Shown piece after piece: positions 34,424 to 43,365 of a stretch of DNA of 64,000 nt. Both the position numbers and the translations under genes were made by a program. This stretch comes from Rhizobium oryzicola. Lineage in GTDB: Bacteria; Pseudomonadota; Alphaproteobacteria; Rhizobiales; Rhizobiaceae. Under the pieces are notes generated by a model. The model was not told the DNA's origin, made no database searches, and was given only the letters and a program-made list of their open reading frames with translations. Within the stretch, counting starts at the first letter, position 1. Each line of letters starts with the position of its first letter. The DNA is taken from NCBI RefSeq assembly GCF_030504645.1, contig NZ_JAUKWQ010000001.1:744001-808000 (forward strand), read 5' to 3'.

Positions 34424-34909
34424 ATGGCATTTGATGCAACTTTCTTTGCACTTGTCGGCCTCGTTCTCTTCCTGGCGCTGGTCGCTTATCTGAAGGTTCC
34501 GGGCATGCTGGCGAAGTCGCTCGACGCCCGCGCCGTAAATATTCGCAATGAGCTGGACGAAGCCAAGCGCCTGCGTGAAGAAGCCCAGCAGCTGCTGGCC
34601 GAATACCAGCGCAAGCGCAAGGAAGCCGAAGCAGAAGCTGCACAGCTGATTGCGTCCGCTGAGCGCGAAGCCGCGGCCATCACCGAAGACGCGCGCCAGA
34701 AGACGGAAGAATTCGTTGCTCGCCGCAACGCTCTTTCGGAGCAGAAGATTCGTCAGGCTGAAGCCGATGCTATCGGCGCCGTTCGTGCCGCAGCCGTTGA
34801 TCTGGCCGTTGCCGCCGCTGAAAAGGTGATCGCCGCGAAGGCGGATGCCTCGACCCAGCAGGCTCTGTTCAACGATTCGATCGGTAGCGTGAAGTCGCGC
34901 CTCAACTAA
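34424..34909 (+). CDS. atpF: F0F1 ATP synthase subunit b
   Basis: Peripheral stalk subunit of 161 residues: an N-terminal membrane helix (FFALVGLVLFLALVAYL) and a long Ala/Glu/Arg coiled coil (RLREEAQQLLAEYQRKRKEAE...). Forms a heterodimer with b'. Last gene of the Fo operon; F1 genes (atpHAGDC) are not in the window, which is normal for Rhizobiales, where Fo and F1 operons are apart. An intrinsic terminator follows. Confidence 0.95.
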   Translation: MAFDATFFALVGLVLFLALVAYLKVPGMLAKSLDARAVNIRNELDEAKRLREEAQQLLAEYQRKRKEAEAEAAQLIASAEREAAAITEDARQKTEEFVARRNALSEQKIRQAEADAIGAVRAAAVDLAVAAAEKVIAAKADASTQQALFNDSIGSVKSRLN

Positions 34910-34935
34910 GCGCTTCGCCTACACTCCATTTGAGA

Positions 34936-34965
34936 AAGGCCGGATGAACAGTCCGGCCTTTTTTG
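34936..34965 (+). terminator. Intrinsic terminator of the Fo operon
   Basis: AAGGCCGGA (34936-34944) and TCCGGCCTT (34952-34960) form a perfect 9-bp stem with a 7-base loop, followed directly by a T run. It lies between atpF and the 3' end of rnhB on the opposite strand. Confidence 0.9.
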
Positions 34966-34977
34966 TTGTTTGATGTT

Positions 34978-35631
34978 TCAATCCTTCCGCAGCGGCCGGA
35001 AGCTCATGCGGTGAAGGGGGCAGGCGCCTTCTGCATCGATAGCCTTGCGATGTTGCGCCGTGCCGTAGCCCGCATGATTGGCAAAGCCGTAAGCGGGATA
35101 GAGGGCATGGGCGCGCTCCATCATCCGGTCGCGCGTCACTTTGGCTATGATCGATGCGGCGGCGATGGAGACCGAGCGCGAATCGCCCTTGATGACAGCT
35201 TTGCCATGACACTCCAGTCCCGGCGGCACATCGCGACCATCCGCCAATACAATCTGTGGTCTGACGCAGAGCCCTGCCACGGCGCGGCGCATGGCGTCGA
35301 GGCTCGCGCGTAGGATGTTGCGCTGATCGATATGGGCGGGGCCGGAACTCGCGATCGAAACATGAGCCGTGGCAAGGATCTCCTCGAACAGACGTTCCCG
35401 TTGCTTCAGCGTCAGTTGCTTGGAATCGTTCAGGCCATCGGGGATATTGTCCGGATCGAGGATCACGGCGGCTGCTACGACAGGTCCGGCCAGCGGCCCG
35501 CGACCTGCCTCATCGGTTCCGGCAACGGGCCAATGACCAGCCCTCCGGGCAATCAGCTCCAGGCTGAAATCGGGGACAAGAGGGGCCTCATCGAAAAGGT
35601 CAGGAGAATCGGGTGGCGTGCTATGTAACAT
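34978..35631 (-). CDS. rnhB: Ribonuclease HII
   Basis: Removes RNA from RNA-DNA hybrids and misincorporated ribonucleotides. The 217 residues carry the type 2 RNase H signature: the [13 protein letters not shown] start (catalytic Asp and Glu), the ILADG Asp, and the [21 protein letters not shown] motif. ATG 35631 gives the usual length; a longer in-frame ORF to 35775 adds an Arg-rich stretch that does not look coding. The ~190 bases to the next gene show nothing I can name. Confidence 0.94.
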   Translation of the reverse strand: MLHSTPPDSPDLFDEAPLVPDFSLELIARRAGHWPVAGTDEAGRGPLAGPVVAAAVILDPDNIPDGLNDSKQLTLKQRERLFEEILATAHVSIASSGPAHIDQRNILRASLDAMRRAVAGLCVRPQIVLADGRDVPPGLECHGKAVIKGDSRSVSIAAASIIAKVTRDRMMERAHALYPAYGFANHAGYGTAQHRKAIDAEGACPLHRMSFRPLRKD

Positions 35632-35823
35632 GCGGCGAAACTCGCACGCGCACCCGATCTCCTGCAAGCCCCGGCAAGCGGTGAGGCGGCAACGCTGGTC
35701 CACCCAAGGGGCGCGGGCGGAAGCCGGGGTGTATCGGCGCGAGGCGGTGGATCGCGCCGAATTCGACATCATCAAAACGCGAGGGTCATGTCGCGTCTTG
35801 CAAAATCCAATGATCTCCGGGCG

Positions 35824-36981
35824 TCAGAGCAAGGAGAGCTGCACCCCGCCACTGACTGGCGGAATGAACAGATCTTCGCGCAGTGCCATGCCGCGGCGGG
35901 CAAGGCCGAGCCGCTTGGTGGCGATTTCGAAGCGGCGTGAGATCTGCCAGGCATAGGGGCCGGCGCCTTTCATGCGCTTGCCGAATTCTGCGTCGTAATC
36001 CTTGCCGCCACGCATGGAGCGGATCAGCGACATCACATGCCGGTAGCGATCCGGATAATGGCGCAGCAGCCAGTCGCGGAAGAGGGGGCTGACCTCCAGC
36101 GGCAGACGCAGAAGAATATAGCTGGCAGCAGAGGCGCCAGCCGCCTGACCGGCCTCCAGAATACGCTCCAACTCGTGATCGTTCAGTGCCGGGATCAGCG
36201 GCGAAACCAGCATGCTGGTCGGGATGCCGGCTTCCGTCAGCTGGCGGATCGCTTCCAGCCGTTTGGTGGGCGTTGCGGCACGCGGCTCCATGGTGCGGGC
36301 AAGCTTGCGGTCCAGCGTCGTCACCGACAGGCCGACCTTGGCCAGACCCTTGGCCGCCATTTCGCTCAGGATGTCGATGTCGCGGGTCACCAGGGCAGAT
36401 TTGGTCACGATCATCACAGGATGATTGGCCTTGGCCAGAACTTCGAGGATCTGCCGCATCACGCGCCATTCCTTTTCGATCGGCTGGTAGGGGTCCGTAT
36501 TGGTGCCGATGGCGATAGTACGCACCTTGTAATCCCGCTTGCTCAGCTCCCGCTCCAGAAGCCGTGGCGCGTCTGGCTTGGCAAACAGTTTTGCCTCGAA
36601 ATCAAGGCCGGCGGAAAGGCCCATATAGCTGTGGGTGGGGCGGGCGAAGCAATAGATGCAGCCATGCTCGCAGCCACGATAGGGATTGATCGAGCGGTCG
36701 AAGGGGATGTCAGGGGAATCGTTGCGGGTAATGACGGTGCGCGGCTTCTCGATCTGCACCTCGGTCTTGAACGGCTCCAGCTCTTCCAGGCTCTGCCAGC
36801 CGTCGTCAAAGGCCTCGCGCCGCTCTTCCTCGAAACGGCCGCTGGGGTTAAGGCCAGCGCCGCGTCCGCGCCTGCGGTCCACGTCGACCCTAAGGCCGGA
36901 GGCCTCGACCAGGGCGTCGGCAATATCGGCCGTATGCGCAGGCGCGAATGCGTCCTGCCGCAAAAGGGACAGCTCGTTCAT
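35824..36981 (-). CDS. Radical SAM protein, PA0069 / SplB-like family
   Basis: A radical-SAM enzyme of 385 residues with the 4Fe-4S motif Cx3Cx2C in RGCEHGCIYCFARPTH and the following TNTDPYQPIE, VTKS and TTLD segments of the TIM-like barrel. The family (often annotated PA0069 or spore-photoproduct-lyase-like) has no established substrate in Alphaproteobacteria; a DNA-repair-like role is speculative. GAGGAG eight bases upstream fixes the ATG at 36981. It stands alone, with non-coding gaps of about 140 and 190 bases on its sides. Confidence 0.85.
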   Translation of the reverse strand: MNELSLLRQDAFAPAHTADIADALVEASGLRVDVDRRRGRGAGLNPSGRFEEERREAFDDGWQSLEELEPFKTEVQIEKPRTVITRNDSPDIPFDRSINPYRGCEHGCIYCFARPTHSYMGLSAGLDFEAKLFAKPDAPRLLERELSKRDYKVRTIAIGTNTDPYQPIEKEWRVMRQILEVLAKANHPVMIVTKSALVTRDIDILSEMAAKGLAKVGLSVTTLDRKLARTMEPRAATPTKRLEAIRQLTEAGIPTSMLVSPLIPALNDHELERILEAGQAAGASAASYILLRLPLEVSPLFRDWLLRHYPDRYRHVMSLIRSMRGGKDYDAEFGKRMKGAGPYAWQISRRFEIATKRLGLARRGMALREDLFIPPVSGGVQLSLL

Positions 36982-37124
36982 CGGGAAACTCCTCAAGGTC
37001 AGCGGCACCGCCAACCATGACTAAATTCCTAGATCACAAATGAGAACAATGCAAGAACAAAATCGATTTACCCTGCCGTGACAGCTTTGTGGCTTTTGCT
37101 TTCGCAATGCGATAAAGCTCGATC

Positions 37125-37634
37125 ATGCTGACTGTGCTGATGGAATGCCGCGACCAGGAATCGGAACTGGCCCAGACCCTCTCCGTGCTCGTTTCGGGTG
37201 CGGTGGAAGGGCTTGTCAGCGATGTCGCTGTTCTGGATCACGGTTCCAATGACGCCTCTTCGCGGGTGGCGGATGCCGCTGGTTGCCGCTTCTATCAGGA
37301 TTGGAGCCTCAGCGACGTGCTGGGGGCTTCGCGCGGCGAATGGGTCATGCTGATCGAGGTGGGGGCTCGCCCGCAGATCGGCTGGATCGATGAGGTGGCA
37401 GAACATATTGCCATGAACAGGACGCCGGCGCGCTTCTCTCCGTCGCGCAATCATAAGCGCCCATTTTACCGTCGCATTGGTCGCTCCATGCCGCCGCTGG
37501 AACTTGGCTTCATAGTCCAGAAGACGCAGGCAATGACGCTCTCGAAAGCCGGCATGCAGCTTGGTGATCTCGCGCGTGGCCAGAAGGCGTTTCAGTTGAT
37601 CAGCGAAATCGTACCCGCCTGGGCGGCACGCTGA
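37125..37634 (+). CDS. Short glycosyltransferase-like (GT2-type) protein
   Basis: A protein of 169 residues that looks like a reduced GT2 fold: MLTVLMECRDQESELAQTL at the start, VAVLDHGSNDAS where GT2 enzymes have the nucleotide-binding D..S.D, and WVMLIEVGARP at the position of the DxD strand, but the DxD itself is IEVG. It may therefore have lost catalysis. No membrane segment. It converges with moaB, with four bases between the stops. Function unknown. Confidence 0.7.
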   Translation: MLTVLMECRDQESELAQTLSVLVSGAVEGLVSDVAVLDHGSNDASSRVADAAGCRFYQDWSLSDVLGASRGEWVMLIEVGARPQIGWIDEVAEHIAMNRTPARFSPSRNHKRPFYRRIGRSMPPLELGFIVQKTQAMTLSKAGMQLGDLARGQKAFQLISEIVPAWAAR

Positions 37635-37638
37635 GTGC

Positions 37639-38190
37639 TCAACCCTTGCCGCCGCGTTTCAGGTGTTCGTCCAGCCGGGGCATGATCTCTACGAAATTGC
37701 AAGGCATGTGGCGGTAATCCAGCTGCACCTTCAAAATGCCGTCCCAAGCGTCCTTGCAGGCGCCGGGTGAGCCGGGCAACACGAAGATGAAGGTGGCGTT
37801 GGCCACGCCGCCCGTGGCGCGCGACTGGATCGTCGAGGTGCCGATCTTGTCGTAGGAGATGCGGTGGAAGACTTCCGAAAAGCCGTCCATGCGCTTTTCA
37901 AACAGCGGTTCCAATGCTTCCGGTGTCACATCGCGACCGGTAAAGCCCGTACCGCCTGTGGTGATCACCACGTCGATGTCCTCGGCAAGCGTCCAGTTGC
38001 GAACCTGAGACAGGATCTGCTCTTTGTCGTCAGCCACGACGGCCCGCGCCACGAGCTTGTGCCCTGCTTCCGCGATGCGCTGCACCAGCGTGTCACCAGA
38101 TTTGTCGGTGTCCAGCGTCCGGGTATCGGAAACCGTCAGCACGGCAATGCCAACCGAAATGAACGGACGGCTTTCATCAATGCGGCTCAT
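37639..38190 (-). CDS. moaB: Molybdenum cofactor biosynthesis protein B
   Basis: A MoaB/MogA-fold protein of 183 residues involved in molybdopterin adenylylation. Key segment: ITTGGTGFTGRDVTPEAL with the MoCF signature, and FVLPGSPGACKDAW. The start overlaps the stop of ispE by four bases. MoaB versus MogA is judged from the short length and single domain. No other moa genes are nearby. Confidence 0.92.
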   Translation of the reverse strand: MSRIDESRPFISVGIAVLTVSDTRTLDTDKSGDTLVQRIAEAGHKLVARAVVADDKEQILSQVRNWTLAEDIDVVITTGGTGFTGRDVTPEALEPLFEKRMDGFSEVFHRISYDKIGTSTIQSRATGGVANATFIFVLPGSPGACKDAWDGILKVQLDYRHMPCNFVEIMPRLDEHLKRGGKG

Positions 38191-39059
38191 GCGCTTCCTC
38201 CCGCCAGTGCTTGTGTGGCCTGAACGTACCAGCCTGGCTTTCGTTCGGATAGAATCTTTGCGGCCTCCGCTGCCGCATTTCTATCGACATAGAGACCGAA
38301 GCATGTTGCGCCGGAACCGGACATGCGGGTGAGTGTCGCACCCGTTTGTTCAAGCGCCTGTAGCGTCTCGGCAATCGCTGGCGTGAGGGCGCGGGCAGGG
38401 GGCTCGAGATCATTGCGCAACCGCGCAATCCGTTCCGTCCAGGGGAGGGTGGCTGTGGCATCCAGATCCATGGGCGGATTGTCGCGCTTCTCCAGCCTGC
38501 GAAACACCTCCGGTGTTGATACGGCAACAAGCGGATTGGCCAGCACCAGAAAGAGCGATGGAAGGGCGACCGATTGCAGGTGTTCACCGATTCCCTTGGC
38601 AATCAAGGGTCGGCTCGCAAGGCACATGGGCACATCGGCGCCCAGCGAAAGCGCGATCTCCTGAAGCACGGGATCAGGAAGCATGACCTGCCACAGCCGC
38701 ATCAGCCCGCGGAGCGTCGCGGCCGCATCGGCGGAGCCACCACCAATACCGGAGGCAATCGGCAGGTTTTTCGTGAGTTCGATGGAAACGGCAGGCGCAG
38801 ATTGGCCGGACGCCTCGACCGCCTGCCTTAGGCGATTGCGCGCCTTCAGCACCAGATTGTCGGTATCTGCCGAGAGCAGGGCGCCATAGGGACCAGTGAG
38901 GGTGAAGTCGTCCTCATCCGCCGGTTCAAAGGTCAGCAGGTCGCCATGGCTGGCAAAGGTCACGAGGCTATCCAGCAGGTGGTAGCCATCGTCTCGCCGT
39001 CCGGTCACATGCAGCGCGAGATTGATCTTCGCTCGCGCCGTCTCGGTGATCTCAGCCAT
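38187..39059 (-). CDS. ispE: 4-diphosphocytidyl-2-C-methyl-D-erythritol kinase
   Basis: Fourth step of the MEP isoprenoid pathway. The 290-residue GHMP kinase starts with the conserved ARAKINLALHVTGRRDDGYH, has the ATP-binding GIGGGSADAAATL, and ends with SGSGATCFGLY. It overlaps moaB by ATGA and follows the TPR-LysM gene's end by 4 bases in reverse order (transcribed after it is not; ispE lies downstream of the TPR gene on the minus strand). The polyprenyl diphosphate synthase further upstream uses the same precursor pool. Confidence 0.95.
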   Translation of the reverse strand: MAEITETARAKINLALHVTGRRDDGYHLLDSLVTFASHGDLLTFEPADEDDFTLTGPYGALLSADTDNLVLKARNRLRQAVEASGQSAPAVSIELTKNLPIASGIGGGSADAAATLRGLMRLWQVMLPDPVLQEIALSLGADVPMCLASRPLIAKGIGEHLQSVALPSLFLVLANPLVAVSTPEVFRRLEKRDNPPMDLDATATLPWTERIARLRNDLEPPARALTPAIAETLQALEQTGATLTRMSGSGATCFGLYVDRNAAAEAAKILSERKPGWYVQATQALAGGSA

Positions 39060-39063
39060 TGCC

Positions 39064-41103
39064 TCAGTTCTTGGGCGGCAGCTTCAGGATCTGGCCGGGA
39101 TAGAGCCGGTGCGGATTGCGCTTCAGTTCCGGATTGATGTCGATCAGATCCTTCGAACGATCGCCGTCGCCCAATGCCTCAGTGGCAATCTTGCGCAGCG
39201 TATCGCCATTCTTCACCGTATAGGTCGCATCCTTCGGCGCTTCCGGTGAGGCGTCGGATTTGGTCTCTGGCTTGGCATCCGTCTGCGTCACGGCGGGTGC
39301 TGTCTGGGCAGGCGTTGCCATTGCCGTCTGACCGGCAGGCGGCGCGGCTTCGGCTAAGCCGTCACGGATCTTCTGTTCGATCTTCGGAATTTCCGTCAGT
39401 TCCGGCTTCATGGTCAGCGCGCGCTGCCACTGATAGTTCGCTTCCAGACGGCGGCCGACGCGCCAATAGGCATCGCCCAGATGGTCATTGATGGTCGCAT
39501 CGCCCGCGCGCAGCTGCACGGCGCGTTCCAGCTCGTTCACCGCGTCGTCATAGCGGCCCAGCCTGTAATAGGCCCAGCCGAGCGAATCGACGATATAGCC
39601 ATCATCCGGTCGTAGTTCGACAGCCTTGCGGATCATGTTCAGCCCCTCATCGAGGTTGCGGTTCATGTCCACCCAGGAATAACCGAGATAGTTCAGCACC
39701 TGCGGCTGCTCGGGGTTCAGTTCCAGCGCCTTGCGGAAGTTCGGCTCCGCCTTGTCCCACTGCTTCAGCCGCTCATAGGCAATACCGCGCTGGAAGAAGA
39801 CGGACCAGTTGCCGGGCAGCGGCACGGGGCCGATCACGTCGATCGCCTTGTCGTAATTCTCGGCCATGGCCTGATAATCCTTGGCGTCGGAGAGAACGCT
39901 GCCATAGGCCACATAGCTGCGGATATCAGTCGGATCGGATTCGATCAGCTTCTTCAGGTGCTCGCGGGCGGCGGGAATGTCACCCGTCTGAGCCAGAGTC
40001 AGGCCGAGCTGCAGTTCCGAAATGCGCCGCAGCGGGGAATTGTCAGGGATCTTCTTGTAGAGATCGATGGCAAGCTTCGGCTGCTCCATCTTCTCGGCAA
40101 TGCCACCCAGCAGCAGCAGCGTATCGGCGCTGTCGGGGTCAAGCGCATGGGCAATATTGAGGTAGAGCGCCACCATTTCCTCGGCACCCTGGCGGTTCAG
40201 CGCGCTGCCGATGGAGAAGAGTACGGCGGATGCGCCCTCCGTTGCATTCTTCACCTGCTGCTCGGGCTTTTCGCCCTTCTCGATGCTTTCGCGCAGCGCC
40301 TTGAGAGGTGCATAATTGGCCACCAGCTTGTCGCCAACGGCAATGGCATCCAGCGCCTTCTGCTTGTTGCCCTGGGCCGCTTCCAACCGGGCAAGCGCCA
40401 TCACGGCGCGCATGAAGGTATCGGGTGTGGTTGCAACGCCTTCCTGGTTGGTGATGGCGGCGCTGAGATGGCTGCGCGCGCTTGAAACATCGCCCGCCAC
40501 GATCGCCATGGCGCCCATGTGGTATTCGGTAAAGACCTTGAACCAGCCGGGGCCCTTCAGGCTCTTGATGTAATTGACCGCATCCTTGCCCTTGCCGGCA
40601 CCGACGCGTGCCCATCCGATCATCAGCGAATGGGTCAGCCGGTCGAGGTCGTTGTTGCCCTTGTAGACAAGGATCTTTTCCGCATCGGTATAGTTGCCGG
40701 ATCGAATGGCTTCGAGACCGCGAATGACCGTGGTCACGCGCTCGACGGCGGTGTCTTCCTTCAGCGCATCTGCCTGCTTCAGGCTCTCATCGAACTGGCC
40801 GTTCATCAGAAGCGAGATCATTAGCCGTTCGCGGATTTCCAGATTGGCGGGCTCGAATTGCAACGCCTTCTGGTAGAGCGCAATGGCGGTGGGATAGTCG
40901 TGATCGACGTCTGCCGTGCGCGCAGCCAGGAATGCGCCGGAGAAGGTGTTGACGCGGTCTGCCGCGAATGTCACCGTTTCGGTCGCGGGTTTGGCCTCTT
41001 GCACCTCTTCGGCCGCAACCAGCTGTGGCGCGGAAAGCGCCATCAGGAGCGTGGCACCGAAGGCCGCGCTGGAGAGCAGACGGAGGGCAAATTTCTGCCG
41101 CAT
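39064..41103 (-). CDS. Exported TPR protein with C-terminal LysM domain
   Basis: About 679 residues with a Sec signal peptide (LRLLSSAAFGATLLMALSAPQLVAAEE). Many tetratricopeptide-type helical pairs fill residues ~50-580 (for example PTAIALYQKALQFEPANLEIRERL, WDKAEPNFRKALELNPEQPQVL, YDDAVNELERAVQLRAGDATI). After a Pro/Ala/Thr linker, a C-terminal LysM (YTVKNGDTLRKIATEALGDG...LYPGQILKLP) would bind peptidoglycan. Three starts are in frame (41118, 41109, 41103); AAAGG is best placed for 41103. It precedes ispE by 4 bases on the same strand. Likely a periplasmic scaffold for envelope assembly. Confidence 0.85.
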   Translation of the reverse strand: MRQKFALRLLSSAAFGATLLMALSAPQLVAAEEVQEAKPATETVTFAADRVNTFSGAFLAARTADVDHDYPTAIALYQKALQFEPANLEIRERLMISLLMNGQFDESLKQADALKEDTAVERVTTVIRGLEAIRSGNYTDAEKILVYKGNNDLDRLTHSLMIGWARVGAGKGKDAVNYIKSLKGPGWFKVFTEYHMGAMAIVAGDVSSARSHLSAAITNQEGVATTPDTFMRAVMALARLEAAQGNKQKALDAIAVGDKLVANYAPLKALRESIEKGEKPEQQVKNATEGASAVLFSIGSALNRQGAEEMVALYLNIAHALDPDSADTLLLLGGIAEKMEQPKLAIDLYKKIPDNSPLRRISELQLGLTLAQTGDIPAAREHLKKLIESDPTDIRSYVAYGSVLSDAKDYQAMAENYDKAIDVIGPVPLPGNWSVFFQRGIAYERLKQWDKAEPNFRKALELNPEQPQVLNYLGYSWVDMNRNLDEGLNMIRKAVELRPDDGYIVDSLGWAYYRLGRYDDAVNELERAVQLRAGDATINDHLGDAYWRVGRRLEANYQWQRALTMKPELTEIPKIEQKIRDGLAEAAPPAGQTAMATPAQTAPAVTQTDAKPETKSDASPEAPKDATYTVKNGDTLRKIATEALGDGDRSKDLIDINPELKRNPHRLYPGQILKLPPKN

Positions 41104-41247
41104 GAACATGCCTTTCATGAAAAGCTTTAGGCAGCGGGATGGCTGCCGCGAATCCTGCGCCGATGATTCACCATAGAATGGCTTTTTTGGAGCAGGACCG
41201 CAAGAATCTGGCCTGATGTCGGGGCGGGTTCAAGCCCGCCCAAACGC

Positions 41248-42264
41248 TCAGCTGACGCGTTCGATGCAGAAGTCGATCACTTCCATGAGAGCGGCCTTGT
41301 GGGCCGATGCCGGAAGCGGTGCCAGCGCATCGCGCGCGATCATGCCATAGTGCTTGGCGCGTGCGATCGTGTCGCCCAGGCCGTTGTACTTGGCAATCAG
41401 GGCGAGTGCCTGCTCCAGGTTCGCATCACTGCTGTCGCCGCCTTCGATCGCGCGTTTCCAGAAGGAGCGCTCCTCCTCCGTGCCGCGGCGGTAGGAGAGA
41501 ATGACCGGAAGCGTGATCTTGCCCTCACGGAAATCGTCGCCGACATTCTTGCCAAGCTCGGCAGCCTTGCCGCCGTAATCGAGCGCATCATCGACCAGCT
41601 GGAAGGCGAGGCCGAGATTCATGCCGTAGGATTTCAGCGCGTTGCGGCCAGCCTTTTCCGTATTGGCAATGATGGGGCCGACTTCGGCAGCGGCGGCAAA
41701 CAGGGCGGCCGTCTTGGCGCGGATGACGGAGAGGTAATCGTCCTCAGTCGTCTCCATGTTCTTGGCAACCGAAAGCTGCAGCACTTCGCCTTCGGCAATC
41801 ACGGCCGCAGCGCTCGCGAGAACGTCCAACGCATCGAGCGAGCCGACTTCCACCATCATCTTGAAGGCCTGGCCGAGCAGGAAGTCACCGACGAGAACGC
41901 TGGCCTGGTTGCCCCAGATCATGCGGGCGGTGGACTTGCCGCGGCGCAGGTCGCTCTCATCCACCACATCATCATGCAGAAGCGTGGCGGTATGCATGAA
42001 CTCGACACTGGTGGCGAGCTTGATATGGCCTTCGCCCTGGTAGCCGAACATCTGCGCGGCAGCCAGCGTCAGCATCGGACGCAACCGCTTGCCACCGGAC
42101 GAGATCAGGTGGTTTGCCACTTCCGGGATCATCTGCACGTCGGAGCCGGCCTTGGACAGGATCAACTGGTTGACGCGATCCATGTCGCCTTTGGTAAGGT
42201 CGACCAATGGCTTGATCGAACCCTGCTTATTTTTGCCCTCTTCGAGCGGAATCACGACGCCCAA
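41248..42264 (-). CDS. ispB: Polyprenyl diphosphate synthase (octaprenyl/decaprenyl type)
   Basis: Makes the long isoprenoid side chain for ubiquinone from IPP and an allylic primer. The 338 residues have both Asp-rich motifs: LLHDDVVDESDLRRG (first) and QLVDDALDYGG (second, in the DDxxD position), with the GGKRLRP start of the fold. Chain length (C40 or C50) cannot be read with confidence; Rhizobiaceae commonly use ubiquinone-10. Divergent from the DUF2007 gene. Confidence 0.92.
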   Translation of the reverse strand: MGVVIPLEEGKNKQGSIKPLVDLTKGDMDRVNQLILSKAGSDVQMIPEVANHLISSGGKRLRPMLTLAAAQMFGYQGEGHIKLATSVEFMHTATLLHDDVVDESDLRRGKSTARMIWGNQASVLVGDFLLGQAFKMMVEVGSLDALDVLASAAAVIAEGEVLQLSVAKNMETTEDDYLSVIRAKTAALFAAAAEVGPIIANTEKAGRNALKSYGMNLGLAFQLVDDALDYGGKAAELGKNVGDDFREGKITLPVILSYRRGTEEERSFWKRAIEGGDSSDANLEQALALIAKYNGLGDTIARAKHYGMIARDALAPLPASAHKAALMEVIDFCIERVS

Positions 42265-42368
42265 CAGCCCGGCCTCCTATTCAAAACTTGGCGCGGACAA
42301 TAGAAAGACCGCCATGTTACGGCAAGCGCCAAATAGACACATGACCTAGATTTGAGATGGTTTCACCC

Positions 42369-42602
42369 ATGGAAGAATTGATTCGGACAAATAATGCAGT
42401 GGTCCTCTCCTTCGCAGAGAGCCTGCTGAAGGATGCGGGCATCCATTGCATCGTCGCCGATCAGGCCATGAGCATTCTGGAAGGTTCGCTGGGGCTCCTG
42501 CCGCGGCGCCTGCTGGCAGAGAGCGAACGTATCACCGAGGCCCGGCGCCTTCTGACGGATGCAGGTCTCGGCGACGAGTTGCGGGAGGAGCCGCGTGGCT
42601 GA
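42369..42602 (+). CDS. DUF2007 domain-containing small protein
   Basis: A 77-residue protein, MEELIRTNNAVVLSFAESLLKDAG..., the ferredoxin-like DUF2007 (signal-transducing) fold. ATG 42369 gives the usual family start with GAGATGG upstream; ATG 42357 in frame is an alternative. Its stop overlaps the GTG of the methyltransferase gene by 8 bases, so the two are translationally coupled. Function unknown. Confidence 0.82.
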   Translation: MEELIRTNNAVVLSFAESLLKDAGIHCIVADQAMSILEGSLGLLPRRLLAESERITEARRLLTDAGLGDELREEPRG

Positions 42603-43359
42603 CACGATCGATGCCTTTCATCGCGGTGGCTTCTATCTGCTGCAGCCCAAGGGCGGCGGCCATCGTGCCGGCATGGATGCCATGCTGCTCGCCTCGCTGG
42701 TGGCGGATGAGCGTCCTGTCCGGGTTGCGGATCTAGGGGCTGGCGCTGGCGCGGCAGGGCTTGCCGTGGCCGCGCGTCTGCCGCAAGCGGAGGTTCTGCT
42801 GGTGGAGCGTTTGGCCCTGATGGCGGATTATGCGCGCAAGACGCTGGAGCTTGCCGAAAACGCTCACCTCCGATCAAGGGTCGGCGTGGTCGAAGCGGAT
42901 GTGACACTGCGGGGCAAGGCGCGGGTGGAAGCAGGACTTCCCGACGATCATTTCCACCACGTCATCATGAACCCACCATTCAACGACGGGCGCGATCGCA
43001 TCACGCCCGATCCGGTCAAGGCGGAAGCGCATGCCATGACGGAAGGCCTGTTCGAAGGCTGGATCCGGACCGCCGGTGCGATCATGATTCCCGGCGGGCA
43101 GTTGTCGTTGATTGCCCGGCCTGAATCGGTCGCGGAGATCATCGCGGCCTGCGGTCGCCGTTTCGGCGGGCTTGAAATCACTGCCATCCATCCGCGTCCA
43201 GGTGAAGATGCGATCCGTATCCTGGTGACAGCCATCAAGGGGTCGAAGGCGCGGCTTGCGTTCAGGTCGCCGCTCTTCATGCATGCGGCAGAAGGCCATG
43301 CCTTCACACCCTTCGTGGATGACCTCAATAACGGTCGCGCCGCTTATGCGCGTAAATGA
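42595..43359 (+). CDS. SAM-dependent N6-adenine methyltransferase, TrmN6/YfiC-like
   Basis: The 254-residue enzyme has the SAM-binding loop VADLGAGAGAAGLAVA and the N6-MTase catalytic motif NPPFN. The best-known relative, TrmN6 (YfiC), methylates A37 of tRNA-Val; that specificity is inferred. GTG start at 42595, inside the DUF2007 gene. It converges with mntH (6 bases apart). Assignment as an N6-methyltransferase is firm; the substrate is not. Confidence 0.88.
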   Translation: MADTIDAFHRGGFYLLQPKGGGHRAGMDAMLLASLVADERPVRVADLGAGAGAAGLAVAARLPQAEVLLVERLALMADYARKTLELAENAHLRSRVGVVEADVTLRGKARVEAGLPDDHFHHVIMNPPFNDGRDRITPDPVKAEAHAMTEGLFEGWIRTAGAIMIPGGQLSLIARPESVAEIIAACGRRFGGLEITAIHPRPGEDAIRILVTAIKGSKARLAFRSPLFMHAAEGHAFTPFVDDLNNGRAAYARK

Positions 43360-43365
43360 GCGCGA

